DNA of 64,000 nucleotides, from NCBI RefSeq assembly GCF_001005295.1, contig NZ_LBMK01000001.1, positions 1,127,767-1,191,766 of the forward strand, written 5' to 3'. Positions 52,325 through 61,527 of the stretch are shown piece after piece; positions within the stretch are counted from its first letter, which is position 1; every line of letters begins with the position of its first letter. This DNA comes from Streptomyces yangpuensis. Its GTDB lineage: Bacteria > Actinomycetota > Actinomycetes > Streptomycetales > Streptomycetaceae. The translations under genes were made by a program, and so were the position numbers. Below the pieces are notes generated by a model. The model saw only the letters and a program-made list of their open reading frames with translations. It was not told where the DNA came from and did no database searches.

Positions 52325-53488
52325 ATGACCGCAAGCCCCCTGCAGGGCGGACCCCGCAGCGGCCTGGCCGCCGTGAGCACCGCGCTGCTCGCCATGAGCC
52401 GCCGCCTGGAGGTCCGTGACGTCCTGCGCACGATCGTGGTGTCGGCCCGCGAACTGCTGGACGCCGAGTACGCGGCCCTCGGCGTCCCGGACGACCACGG
52501 CGGCTTCGCCCAGTTCGTCGTCGACGGCATCAGCGCGGAGCAGTGGCGGCAGATCGGCCCGCTGCCCCGGCAGCACGGCATCCTGGCCGCGATGCTCCAC
52601 CGGAACGGCCCCGAGCGGCTGGCCGACGTACGCAAGGACCCCCGCTTCGAGGGCTGGCCCGCCGCCCACCCCGACATGTCCGACTTCCTGGGCATGCCCG
52701 TCCGGGACGGCGAGGAGACCCTCGGCGCGCTCTTCCTCGCGAACAAGCGCAGCGCCCCGGACGGCAGCACCCGCGTCTTCACCGACGAGGACCAGGAACT
52801 CCTCTCCCTCCTCGCCCAGCACGCGGCGATCGCCCTCACCAACGCCCGGCTCTACGAACGCAGCCGCGAGCTCACCATCGCGGAGGAACGCTCCCGCCTC
52901 GCGCACGAGCTGCACGACGCCGTCAGCCAGAAGCTCTTCTCCCTGCGCCTGACCGCCCAGGCCGCCGCGACCCTCGTCGACCGCGACCCGGCCCGTGCCA
53001 AGGACGAACTCCAGCAGGTGGCCGCCCTCGCGGCGGAGGCCGCCGACGAACTGCGCGCCGCGGTGACCGAGCTGCGCCCGGCGGCCCTGGACGAGGACGG
53101 CCTGGTGGCCACCCTGCGTACGCACGTGCACGTGCTCGACCGCGCGCACACCGCGCACGTCACCTTCACCTGCGACGGCGTACGGGCCCTCCCCGCGGCC
53201 CAGGAGGAAGCGGTGCTCCGCGTCGCCCAGGAGGCCCTCCACAACGCCCTGCGCCACTCGGACGGCGACCGGGTCGAGGTCACCCTGACCCGGACGCCTG
53301 CCGGGGGCGCGGTCCTCAGGGTCGTCGACTCCGGCAAGGGCTTCGACCCCCGGGCCGTCCGCCGGGCGGGCCGTCATCTGGGGCTGGTCTCCATGCGGGA
53401 CCGCGCGAGCGGCGTCGGAGGCCGCCTCACCGTGCACTCGGAGCCCGGGCAGGGCACCACGATCGAGATGGAGGTCCCCGGTGGCTGA
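52325..53488 (+). CDS. GAF-domain sensor histidine kinase (NarL/DegS type)
   Basis: This cytoplasmic two-component kinase has 387 residues: a GAF domain at about 20-170 (ALGVPDDHGG ... LGALFLANKRS), a HisKA_3 dimerisation region with the phospho-acceptor in HELHDAVSQ near residue 197, and an HATPase domain at about 285-387 (EALHNALRHS; VVDSGKGFDP; HLGLVSMRDRA). No membrane helix is visible, so the signal is intracellular, possibly a small molecule bound by GAF. It overlaps the response regulator gene by 8 bases and is the evident partner of it. Confidence 0.94.
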   Translation: MTASPLQGGPRSGLAAVSTALLAMSRRLEVRDVLRTIVVSARELLDAEYAALGVPDDHGGFAQFVVDGISAEQWRQIGPLPRQHGILAAMLHRNGPERLADVRKDPRFEGWPAAHPDMSDFLGMPVRDGEETLGALFLANKRSAPDGSTRVFTDEDQELLSLLAQHAAIALTNARLYERSRELTIAEERSRLAHELHDAVSQKLFSLRLTAQAAATLVDRDPARAKDELQQVAALAAEAADELRAAVTELRPAALDEDGLVATLRTHVHVLDRAHTAHVTFTCDGVRALPAAQEEAVLRVAQEALHNALRHSDGDRVEVTLTRTPAGGAVLRVVDSGKGFDPRAVRRAGRHLGLVSMRDRASGVGGRLTVHSEPGQGTTIEMEVPGG

Positions 53489-54143
53489 GAGCACCGGCCG
53501 AAGCGGCAGCCGTATCCGGGTCCTGCTGGTGGACGACCACCAGGTGGTCCGGCGGGGCCTGCGCACCTTCCTGGAGGTCCAGGAGGACATCGAGGTGGTC
53601 GGGGAGGCCTCCGACGGCGAGGAGGGCATCGCCCGCGCCGGGGAACTGCGCCCCGACGTGATCCTCATGGACGTGAAGATGCCGGGCACCGACGGCATCG
53701 AGGCCCTGCGGCGGCTGCGCGAGCTGGCGAACCCCGCGCGGGTGCTGATCGTCACCAGCTTCACGGAGCAGCGGACCGTGGTCCCCGCCCTGCGCGCGGG
53801 CGCCGCCGGATACGTCTACAAGGACATCGACCCCGACGCCTTGGCCGGAGCCATCCGCTCCGTCCACGCCGGCCACGTCCTGCTCCAGCCGGAGGTGGCC
53901 GAGGCCCTGCTCGCACAGGAGGAGCAGAGCCCCGCGGCGGGCCGGCCCGGCTCGCTGACCGACCGCGAACGGGAGGTCCTCGGCCTCATCGCGGACGGCC
54001 GTTCCAACCGCGAGATCGCCCGCGCGCTGGTGCTGTCGGAGAAGACGGTCAAGACGCACGTCTCGAACATCCTGATGAAGCTGGACCTTTCCGACCGGAC
54101 CCAGGCCGCATTGTGGGCGGTCAGGCACGGAATCACGGACTGA
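53481..54143 (+). CDS. NarL/FixJ family response regulator
   Basis: This 220-residue transcription factor has a receiver domain (residues about 10-125; acidic pocket VDDHQVV, phospho-acceptor Asp in VILMDVKMPG near residue 63, Lys in YVYKDID) and a LuxR-type HTH (about 150-215, LTDREREVLGLIADGRSNRE, TVKTHVSNILMKL). It starts at a GTG within the kinase gene end, so the two are translationally coupled. The chaplin gene 150 bases downstream is a plausible target, but no binding site can be named. Confidence 0.94.
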   Translation: MAESTGRSGSRIRVLLVDDHQVVRRGLRTFLEVQEDIEVVGEASDGEEGIARAGELRPDVILMDVKMPGTDGIEALRRLRELANPARVLIVTSFTEQRTVVPALRAGAAGYVYKDIDPDALAGAIRSVHAGHVLLQPEVAEALLAQEEQSPAAGRPGSLTDREREVLGLIADGRSNREIARALVLSEKTVKTHVSNILMKLDLSDRTQAALWAVRHGITD

Positions 54144-54292
54144 GGCGGCCGAATCGGACCGACTCCTTCCGGTCTGAGATTCATACGGTCGGGTGTATGT
54201 AGCCCACATGGCGTATCCCCGGCCGTGGGGCGGCCGTTCTCCATGACGTGCCGCGACGGCTGGTCGCGGCCGACGTACTGGAGGACGAGAAC

Positions 54293-54538
54293 GTGAAGAA
54301 CTTCAAGAAGGCCGCAGCCGTCACCATGATCGCGGGCGGCCTCCTCGCCGCCGGCGCGGGTGTCTCCTCGGCGCACGGCGGTGCGTCGGCGGAGGGCGAG
54401 GCCCTGAACTCGCCCGGCGTGGCCTCGGGGAACCTCGTCCAGGCCCCGGTGCACGTCCCCGTGAACGTCGTGGGCAACACGGTCAACGTGATCGGCCTGC
54501 TCAACGGCGCGTGGGGCAACACCGGCGTGAACGCCTGA
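54293..54538 (+). CDS. chpE: Short chaplin lacking cysteines (ChpE-like)
   Basis: Chaplins are secreted amphipathic proteins that coat aerial hyphae and spores in Streptomyces. This one has 81 residues from GTG 54293 with GAGGA 7 bases upstream, a signal peptide (KKAAAVTMIAGGLLAAGAGVSSAHG, cleavage near residue 27) and one chaplin domain (SPGVASGNLVQAPVHVPVNV ... GNTVNVIGLLNG). It lacks the two cysteines usual in chaplins: the sites read VNVVGNT and GNTGVNA. ChpE of S. coelicolor is the known cysteine-free chaplin, and the neighbourhood matches from memory. There is no sortase anchor. Confidence 0.92.
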   Translation: MKNFKKAAAVTMIAGGLLAAGAGVSSAHGGASAEGEALNSPGVASGNLVQAPVHVPVNVVGNTVNVIGLLNGAWGNTGVNA

Positions 54539-54682
54539 CCCCACCCCGACATGCGGCCCCGCTTCCCCCTCTCCCTGGAAGCGGGGCCGCATCGGCGCGT
54601 CCGGACGGCGTCCGGGTGCCGTCGCGTGCCCCCGGCGCGAGCCTCACCTCACCGCGCCACCGGCCGCCCTAGCGTGGCCCGC

Positions 54683-55294
54683 ATGACCAGGAACGGGGAC
54701 ATCGCACGCCGGACCGCCGCCGTACTCTGCGCGACCGCGGCCCTGACGGGACTGGCCGCCGCACCGCCCGAGCGGCCCGGCCCCGTCGTCTACGTCGCGA
54801 ACCTGCACTCCGACACCGTCTCGGTCGTCGACCCCCGCACCGGCGGCGTCGTGGACGACGTGCCCGTGGGCGACGGGCCCGACAGCGTCGCCGTCAGCCC
54901 CGACAGCGCCCGCCTCTACGTCACCGACTCCGCCGCGGACACCGTCTCCGTGATCGACACCCGCACCAGGACGGTCGTCGAAACGATCGGAGTCGGGCGG
55001 GAACCGAGCAGAGTGACCGTCTCACCGGACAACGAGCGCGTCTACGTGGCCAACGTCGCCGGGGACACCGTGTCGGTGATCAGCACCGCCACCGGCACCG
55101 TCACGGACACCATCGCCGTGGGCGACGGCCCGAACGGCCTCGCCGTCGCCCCGGACGGCTCCCACGTCCACGTCAGCAACTTCGACTCGGACACCCTGAC
55201 CGTGATCGACACCGCAACGGCCACCCCCACGGCCACGATCCCGGTCGGCGACGGCCCCACGGGCGTGGCCGGATCCAGCCCCGCCGGCGTGTGA
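54683..55294 (+). CDS. Secreted YVTN-type beta-propeller repeat protein, short
   Basis: This 203-residue protein begins with a signal-peptide-like segment (RTAAVLCATAALTGLAAA) and then about four repeats of the YVTN type: VVYVANLHSDTVSVVDP, RLYVTDSAADTVSVIDT, RVYVANVAGDTVSVIST and HVHVSNFDSDTLTVIDT. A full propeller needs about seven blades, so either this assembles as a dimer or it is a shortened gene. The ATG at 54683 is the only reasonable start. Single gene after chpE; function unknown, perhaps cell-surface binding. Confidence 0.85.
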   Translation: MTRNGDIARRTAAVLCATAALTGLAAAPPERPGPVVYVANLHSDTVSVVDPRTGGVVDDVPVGDGPDSVAVSPDSARLYVTDSAADTVSVIDTRTRTVVETIGVGREPSRVTVSPDNERVYVANVAGDTVSVISTATGTVTDTIAVGDGPNGLAVAPDGSHVHVSNFDSDTLTVIDTATATPTATIPVGDGPTGVAGSSPAGV

Positions 55295-55371
55295 GGCGCG
55301 GGGTGCGGGTCGGAGCCCGCGAAGCCCGTCCGGGCGCAGCCCGGGCCCCGACACCCGCGGGAGGCGTACGG

Positions 55372-56145
55372 CTAGTGCTGCTCCACCGCCGAGTTGTACG
55401 CGGCAACCAGCGCCCGCCGCGCAACCCGCTCCACCGGCCGCAGCGCCTCCGACCGCGCCGCCATCTCCGAGGCGGCCACCGCACCCCCGTGTCCGCTCTC
55501 GTACGCCAGCGACACCATCAGGTCCACCCGCTGCGCCAGCGCCAGCACCCGTACCGCCCGCGCCGGATACCCCGGCGCCAGCGCCTCCCGCCCGGCATCC
55601 GCCCGCGCCCGGTACGCCGACAGCGCCGCCTCCGCCACCGGACCCGACCCCGCCACGTCCAGCCGGGTCAGTACCACGGTCGCCTCGCGCAGCGCCTCCG
55701 CCAGCTCCCGTTCCGCCTCGCCGAGCGACGGCACGTCCGCCGGCGGGGTCTCCCGGACCGGCAGTACGTGCCAGGTCACCGACACGTGCACATCACCGGC
55801 CGGCCCGGCCTCCGCCACCTCCGGCACCAGCCCCAGCGCCGCCCCCACCGCGACGACCGCCTCCTCGGCCTCCAGCGCCCGCGCGTTGAACTCCGGCGGC
55901 CCGCTCAGCCCCAGCGGATGCCCCGGGACCGGCAGGGCGACCCGCAGACCCGACACCCCCAGCGCGCGGAGCCGGCCGAGCGCCAGCGTGAGCCCGACCG
56001 GACCCGTCTCGCCCGGCAGACCCGCCACCCGGTGCACGGCGTCCTCACCCACGATCGACATCGCGGCTTCGTCGGGCGAGACCAGACCGGCCAGCAGCGC
56101 GTTCCCCCAGGCGGCCAGCCGCCCTGAACGTGGTTCGAAAAGCAT
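55372..56145 (-). CDS. Conserved actinobacterial protein of unknown function
   Basis: This 257-residue soluble protein has an alternating hydrophobic N-terminal half (VGLTLALGRLRALGVSGLRVALPVPGHP is part of it, spread over strands and helices) and an Ala/Arg-rich helical C-terminal half. No signal peptide, membrane segment or catalytic motif is visible and I do not recognise a family. Codon use is normal. It is divergent from the ABC ATPase gene and convergent with the YVTN gene. Confidence 0.78.
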   Translation of the reverse strand: MLFEPRSGRLAAWGNALLAGLVSPDEAAMSIVGEDAVHRVAGLPGETGPVGLTLALGRLRALGVSGLRVALPVPGHPLGLSGPPEFNARALEAEEAVVAVGAALGLVPEVAEAGPAGDVHVSVTWHVLPVRETPPADVPSLGEAERELAEALREATVVLTRLDVAGSGPVAEAALSAYRARADAGREALAPGYPARAVRVLALAQRVDLMVSLAYESGHGGAVAASEMAARSEALRPVERVARRALVAAYNSAVEQH

Positions 56146-56278
56146 CCCCTCACTTTACGGATCGCGCCCGGCACCGGGCCCCGGCCCCGGACCCCTTCCC
56201 GAGTGGCGTAGGTTTTCCCCTGGGGCTGCGTCTACCGGCGCACAGTGAACCGTGACTGCAAGGGGTGACAACACGCTC

Positions 56279-57073
<795 letters not shown>

Positions 57074-57172
57074 TGCTGTGGCCGGGGCCGCGCCGCAGCC
57101 GCGCCGGTCACCCTCCGGGTACGGGCGCCCGCACCCTGTCCCGACCGTGCCCACCCGACCTACCATGACCAC

Positions 57173-57601
57173 GTGGACATCGACGCGTGGGTGTGGTGGC
57201 TCATCGGCGCGGTCGGACTGGGCATCCCCCTGGTCCTGACCGCCATGCCGGAGTTCGGCATGTTCGCCGTCGGGGCGGTGGCGGCGGCCGTCACGGCCGC
57301 CCTCGGCGGGGGAGTGGTGGCCCAAGTCCTGGTGTTCGTGGTCGTGTCGGTCGCGCTCATCGCCGTCGTCCGGCCCATCGCCAACCGGCACCGCGACCAG
57401 CGGCCCCAACACCGCAGCGGAATCGACGCGTTGCGGGGCAGAACCGCAGTCGTCCTCGAACGCGTCGACGGCAGCGGTGGCCGCATCAAGCTCGCCGGCG
57501 AGGTCTGGTCCGCCCGCACCCTCGACTCGGACACCAGCTTCGAGCCCGGCCAGTCCGTCGACGTGGTGGAGATCGACGGGGCGACCGCCGTCGTGATGTG
57601 A
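57173..57601 (+). CDS. NfeD-like membrane protein
   Basis: This 142-residue protein has three hydrophobic helices (about residues 7-24, 27-45 and 48-67) followed by a soluble OB-fold NfeD domain (LRGRTAVVLERVDGSGGRIKLAGEVWSARTL). NfeD proteins partner with SPFH proteins, and the next gene encodes one. The GTG start is at 57173. It is 99 bases after the ABC ATPase. The pair probably organises membrane microdomains. Confidence 0.9.
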   Translation: MDIDAWVWWLIGAVGLGIPLVLTAMPEFGMFAVGAVAAAVTAALGGGVVAQVLVFVVVSVALIAVVRPIANRHRDQRPQHRSGIDALRGRTAVVLERVDGSGGRIKLAGEVWSARTLDSDTSFEPGQSVDVVEIDGATAVVM

Positions 57602-57685
57602 GAAGCAGCCTGCTCGCGGCCGACAGGTCTGCGAGACTCCGATCAACGGGGCAGCACAGACAGCCGGAAGGGCACGGGGAACCGC

Positions 57686-58672
57686 ATGCAACCGATCATC
57701 ATCGTCCTGATCATTCTGGTGGTTCTGGTCTTCATCGCACTGGTCAAGACGATCCAGGTGATCCCGCAGGCCAGCGCCGCCATCGTCGAGCGGTTCGGCC
57801 GCTACACCCGCACCCTCAACGCGGGCCTCAACATCGTCGTCCCGTTCATCGACTCCATCCGCAACCGGATCGACCTGCGCGAACAGGTCGTCCCTTTCCC
57901 GCCGCAGCCCGTCATCACCCAGGACAACCTGGTCGTCAACATCGACACCGTCATCTACTACCAGGTGACCGACGCCCGGGCCGCGACGTACGAAGTGGCC
58001 AGCTACATCCAGGCCATCGAGCAGCTCACCGTCACCACGCTGCGCAACATCATCGGCGGCATGGACCTGGAGCGCACCCTCACCTCCCGCGAGGAGATCA
58101 ACGCCGCCCTGCGCGGGGTCCTCGACGAGGCCACCGGCAAGTGGGGCATCCGCGTCAACCGCGTCGAGCTCAAGGCCATCGAGCCGCCCACCTCCATCCA
58201 GGACTCGATGGAGAAGCAGATGCGCGCCGACCGCGACAAGCGCGCCGCGATCCTCCAGGCCGAGGGTGTCCGGCAGTCCGAGATCCTGCGCGCCGAGGGT
58301 GAGAAGCAGTCCTCCATCCTGCGCGCCGAGGGTGAGGCCAAGGCCGCCGCACTCAAGGCCGAGGGCGAAGCGCAGGCCATCCGTACGGTGTTCGAGTCCA
58401 TCCACGCGGGCGACGCCGACCAGAAGCTCCTCGCCTACCAGTACCTGCAGATGCTCCCGAAGATCGCCGAAGGCGACGCCAACAAGCTCTGGATCGTGCC
58501 CAGCGAGATCGGCGACGCGCTCAAGGGCCTCTCCGGCGCCATGGGCAACTTCGGTCCCCTCGGCGGAGGTTCGGGCTTCAACCCGCAGGGCTCCGGCAAG
58601 GAGGGCGGCGGCATCCCGGCCGCACGCGACAAGGACGCCGCGGAGCGCCGCGAGCAGCCCCCCATCGACTGA
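57686..58672 (+). CDS. SPFH/Band-7 domain membrane protein (QmcA-like)
   Basis: This 328-residue protein has an N-terminal helix (IIIVLIILVVLVFIALV), an SPFH domain at about 25-190 (QASAAIVERFGRYTRTLNAG, VVNIDTVIYYQVTDA, IIGGMDLERTL) and a coiled-coil at about 190-250 with repeated AEGxxQSxILRAEG units, then a Gly-rich tail. SPFH proteins assemble into large membrane cages and regulate membrane proteases such as FtsH. It follows the NfeD gene by 84 bases, a frequent pairing. Cytoplasmic side predicted for the main domain. Confidence 0.92.
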   Translation: MQPIIIVLIILVVLVFIALVKTIQVIPQASAAIVERFGRYTRTLNAGLNIVVPFIDSIRNRIDLREQVVPFPPQPVITQDNLVVNIDTVIYYQVTDARAATYEVASYIQAIEQLTVTTLRNIIGGMDLERTLTSREEINAALRGVLDEATGKWGIRVNRVELKAIEPPTSIQDSMEKQMRADRDKRAAILQAEGVRQSEILRAEGEKQSSILRAEGEAKAAALKAEGEAQAIRTVFESIHAGDADQKLLAYQYLQMLPKIAEGDANKLWIVPSEIGDALKGLSGAMGNFGPLGGGSGFNPQGSGKEGGGIPAARDKDAAERREQPPID

Positions 58673-58763
58673 GCCCGCACGCCCCCTGGTGCATGATCGG
58701 TGAGGCCCCTCGACCTTCATGGCGGGGAGGCGACTCACTCATGCAAAGGGGATGGCACAGTCC

Positions 58764-59534
58764 ATGTCCATCTGGGAAGCACTCGCGGTTCTCGCCGCCG
58801 GCATCGGCGCGGGCACGATCAACACCATCGTCGGCTCCGGCACCCTCATCACCTTCCCGGTGCTGCTGGCCACCGGCCTGCCACCGGTCACCGCCAACGT
58901 GTCCAACACCCTGGGTCTGGTGCCCGGTTCGATCAGCGGGGCCATCGGCTACCGCAAGGAGCTCCAGGGGCAGCGCGCCCGCATCCTGCGCCTCGGCTCG
59001 GTCTCGGCCGTCGGAGGGCTCACGGGCGCGGCTCTGCTCCTCGCCCTGCCGTCGGAGTCCTTCGACACCATCGTGCCGATCCTGATCGGACTCGCACTCG
59101 TCCTCGTCGTCCTGCAGCCCCGGCTCGCCGCCGCCCTGCGACGGCGCCAGGAGGCCGCCGGCGGCGACACCGGCCACCCCGACGGCGGCCCGGTCCTGCT
59201 CGGCGGCATGCTGCTCTCCAGCGCCTACGGCGGCTACTTCGGCGCGGCCCAGGGCGTGCTCTACCTCGGGCTGATGGGCCTGCTGCTCCACGACGACCTG
59301 CAACGGATCAACGCCGTCAAGAACGTCATCGCCGCCCTCGTGAACGGCATCGCGGCCGTCTTCTTCCTGTTCGTCGCCGAGTTCGACTGGACGGCCGTGC
59401 TCCTCATCGCCGTCGGCTCGACGATCGGCGGCCAGATCGGCGCCAAGGTCGGCCGCCGTCTCCCGCCGACGGTCCTGCGCGGCGTCATCGTGACGGTCGG
59501 GATCCTCGCCATCGTCCAACTGCTGGTCCGCTGA
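58764..59534 (+). CDS. TauE/SafE (TSUP) family sulfite/organic-acid exporter-like permease
   Basis: This 256-residue membrane protein has about eight helices and the TSUP signature GAGTINTIVGSGTLITFPVLLA at the start, repeated in the second half as SAYGGYFGAAQGVLYLGLMG. Family members export sulfite, sulfoacetate or related anions. The ATG at 58764 is chosen, with AAAGGGG 12 bases upstream; an ATG at 58752 is also open. Substrate unknown. Convergent with the HNH gene and followed by a hairpin. Confidence 0.9.
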   Translation: MSIWEALAVLAAGIGAGTINTIVGSGTLITFPVLLATGLPPVTANVSNTLGLVPGSISGAIGYRKELQGQRARILRLGSVSAVGGLTGAALLLALPSESFDTIVPILIGLALVLVVLQPRLAAALRRRQEAAGGDTGHPDGGPVLLGGMLLSSAYGGYFGAAQGVLYLGLMGLLLHDDLQRINAVKNVIAALVNGIAAVFFLFVAEFDWTAVLLIAVGSTIGGQIGAKVGRRLPPTVLRGVIVTVGILAIVQLLVR

Positions 59535-59562
59535 GCGACGTAGGAGAACTACGCCGCTCAGC
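59532..59562. terminator. Hairpin between the TauE-like and HNH genes
   Basis: CTGAGCG-A-CGTAG and CTACG-C-CGCTCAG form a 13-bp stem with one mismatch and a 5-base loop. It overlaps the TauE-like stop and lies 10 bases before the HNH stop, so it may serve both. Confidence 0.7.
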
Positions 59563-59571
59563 GCGGACGGT

Positions 59572-60075
59572 CTAGGCGGAACGCTCCAGCCACTCCGGGA
59601 GCGCCTCCTTCCCGGCCACTCCCAGCGCGAGCAGCATGGCGTCCGCCGGAGACGGCACGAAGGGCTTCCGGAGGAGCGGCATCCCCGCCTCCTCCGGAGT
59701 CCGGGCCGCTTTGCGGTGGTTGTCCTCGGCGCAGGACGCCACCGTGTTCAGCCAGGTGTCCCCACCGCCCTGGGCCCGCGGCAGTACGTGGTCCACCGTG
59801 GTCGCGCGCTTGCCGCAGTAAGCGCACCGGTGCTGGTCCCGGACCAGCACCCCCCTCCGCGACCAGGGAGCATGTCTTCGGAAGGGCACCCTGACGTACC
59901 TGCAGAGCCTGATCACCCGGGGCATCGGAAGATCCATGGTGGCTGCGCGGACACGGAGATCGGGGTGCGACTGTTCGACGACGGCCTTGTCCTGGAGCAC
60001 CAGAACCACAGCCCGGTTCAACGTCACCGTCGACAGCGGCTCGAAGCTCGCATTCAGCACCAGCGTGTCCCGCAT
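59572..60075 (-). CDS. HNH endonuclease family protein
   Basis: This 167-residue protein has an N-terminal domain beginning RDTLVLNASFEPLSTV and a C-terminal HNH nuclease fold with RCAYCGKRATTVDHVLPRAQGG, then NTVASCAEDNHRKAART. The two CxxC-like pairs bind structural zinc and the DHVLPR / NHRK residues form the catalytic metal site. This small HNH type is widespread in actinobacteria as a chromosomal single gene; its function in repair or regulation is not established. The ATG at 60075 has GGGAGGTG 8 bases upstream. Confidence 0.92.
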   Translation of the reverse strand: MRDTLVLNASFEPLSTVTLNRAVVLVLQDKAVVEQSHPDLRVRAATMDLPMPRVIRLCRYVRVPFRRHAPWSRRGVLVRDQHRCAYCGKRATTVDHVLPRAQGGGDTWLNTVASCAEDNHRKAARTPEEAGMPLLRKPFVPSPADAMLLALGVAGKEALPEWLERSA

Positions 60076-60172
60076 CTCGCCCACCTCCCGTGTGCAGGCC
60101 CGCGACCACCATGGCGGCAGGGCCCGCAACCACTCTGGCCGCGCGCGCCACGCGGGACAACGCAATAAAAAT

Positions 60173-60207
60173 GCCCGGTCCCGGCCTTCTTTAGACCAGG
60201 ACCGGGC
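60173..60207 (-). terminator. Rho-independent terminator of the PEBP gene
   Basis: On the minus strand GCCCGGTCC pairs with GGACCGGGC (9 bp) and is followed by ATTTTTATT, a real T tract. It lies 18 bases after the PEBP-gene stop and upstream of the HNH gene. Confidence 0.9.
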
Positions 60208-60224
60208 GAACGCCGGGCGAACGA

Positions 60225-60761
60225 TCAGCGCGCGGCGGGCGCCTCGTACTCGGCGACGAGCTGCGCACGCCCCAGGGCGTGGAACCGCAGATGGAAACCG
60301 ACGACCGCTGGCGAGGAGTCCTCGTCCGGGCCGAGCTGCTCGCGATCCACCGCGTACACGGTGAAGACGTAGCGGTGCCGCTCCCCGCGCGGCGGGGCCG
60401 CACCGCCGAAGTCCCGGGTCCCGTAGTCGTTCCGCGCGTGCACGGCACCTTCCGGCAGGCCCGGGAAGTCCCCGGTGCCCGCACCGGCCGGCAGCTCCGT
60501 CACCGAGACGGGCAGGTCGAAGAGGACCCAGTGCCAGAACCCGCTGCCCGTCGGCGCGTCCGGGTCGAAGCAGGTCACGGCGAAGCTCTTCGTCCCCTCG
60601 GGGAAGCCCTCCCAGCGCAGGTGCGGCGAGACGTTCTTCCCCGTGAGGACCTGGGCGGCGTGCAGGTCGGCTCCGTGGGAGACGTCCTCACTCGTCACGG
60701 TGAACTCGTGCACCTCGGGATGGAAATCGTGGGGGAGCGGCGCCCTGTCACGTTCCGTCAC
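60225..60761 (-). CDS. YbhB/YbcL family PEBP (Raf-kinase-inhibitor-like) protein
   Basis: This 178-residue phosphatidylethanolamine-binding-fold protein shows [20 protein letters not shown] and [21 protein letters not shown], in which the DPDAP and HW residues form the conserved anion pocket, and later YVFTVYAVD. The GTG at 60761 was chosen because AGGAGG lies 7 bases upstream. Bacterial roles of PEBPs are mostly unknown. It ends at a T-tract terminator and is divergent from the pseudogene region. Confidence 0.93.
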   Translation of the reverse strand: MTERDRAPLPHDFHPEVHEFTVTSEDVSHGADLHAAQVLTGKNVSPHLRWEGFPEGTKSFAVTCFDPDAPTGSGFWHWVLFDLPVSVTELPAGAGTGDFPGLPEGAVHARNDYGTRDFGGAAPPRGERHRYVFTVYAVDREQLGPDEDSSPAVVGFHLRFHALGRAQLVAEYEAPAAR

Positions 60762-60844
60762 GTCAAAACCTCCTGGTCGAAATGGCAAACCCTGCGCAGA
60801 CGGAGCCTATGGCTCCGGCAAGATCGTTCATTACCCCGCGGGGC

Positions 60845-61440
60845 GTGAAACGTACAAGATCATCTACTTTCTCGCCGCTCGCGGCGCTTGTCGCCTGTGT
60901 GGCGACCCCGGCCACCGGCCACCGGCCTCGGGTCCGCGCCGGCCGCGCAGGCGAGCGGGACAGCCCAGGCTGCGCGCCGAACCGTGCACGGGCCGGCTCG
61001 TCGGCCTCGTCCGGACCGAGAACGCCACCACCGTGGCGAGCATCCCCGACACCCCGTTCCGCACCGCCGAGGACCAGTTCCACCACGTGGTCCTCCAGCG
61101 GAAGGCGGGCGAGCTGACGCTGAGCATCGACGACTCCCGGACCAACGCCGCCGACGGGACCCAACCGCTGTCCTGCCCGCGGTTCCCGGAATCTGCCGAC
61201 CGGGCTCGCCCACCTACGGCGACGCCTTCAAGACGGCCGGCTTCCACCCCGGCGCCCGCCCCGACGGCTACGAACCGCCCCCCTTCAAGGGCTCCCTCGA
61301 CGAGTTCACCCTCGTCCGCCGGGCCCTCTCCGACGAGGGGACGACGGCCCTGCGCGTCGGCAACACCCTGCCGTCGCGGACCGGGCCACGGTGGCCCACC
61401 TCTCCTTGGAGAAGATCACCACCACGGGCTACGCCCGCAT
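60845..61440 (+). pseudogene. Frameshifted LamG-like/secreted protein pseudogene
   Basis: Coding-like sequence is spread over different frames. It starts with a signal-peptide-like segment from GTG 60845 ([20 protein letters not shown]), then in another frame [20 protein letters not shown] and [19 protein letters not shown], then in a third [20 protein letters not shown] and [20 protein letters not shown], and finally back to [20 protein letters not shown]. This jellyroll (LamG/concanavalin-like) pattern is broken by at least three frame changes and deletions, so no intact product is possible. It is likely a degraded secreted carbohydrate-binding or hydrolase gene. A perfect terminator follows at 61464. 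Confidence 0.72.
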
Positions 61441-61463
61441 GGGGTCCCCCACCCGCAGACGCG

Positions 61464-61500
61464 GACGGGCCCCGGACGCCAGTGGCGTCCGGGGCCCGTC
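61464..61500. terminator. Terminator between the pseudogene and spo0M
   Basis: A perfect 17-bp stem (GACGGGCCCCGGACGCC with its complement) with a 3-base loop lies 28 bases before the spo0M stop and after the pseudogene remnant. Confidence 0.88.
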
Positions 61501-61527
61501 CCCGCCGTCCGGATCAGAAGCAGGGCA

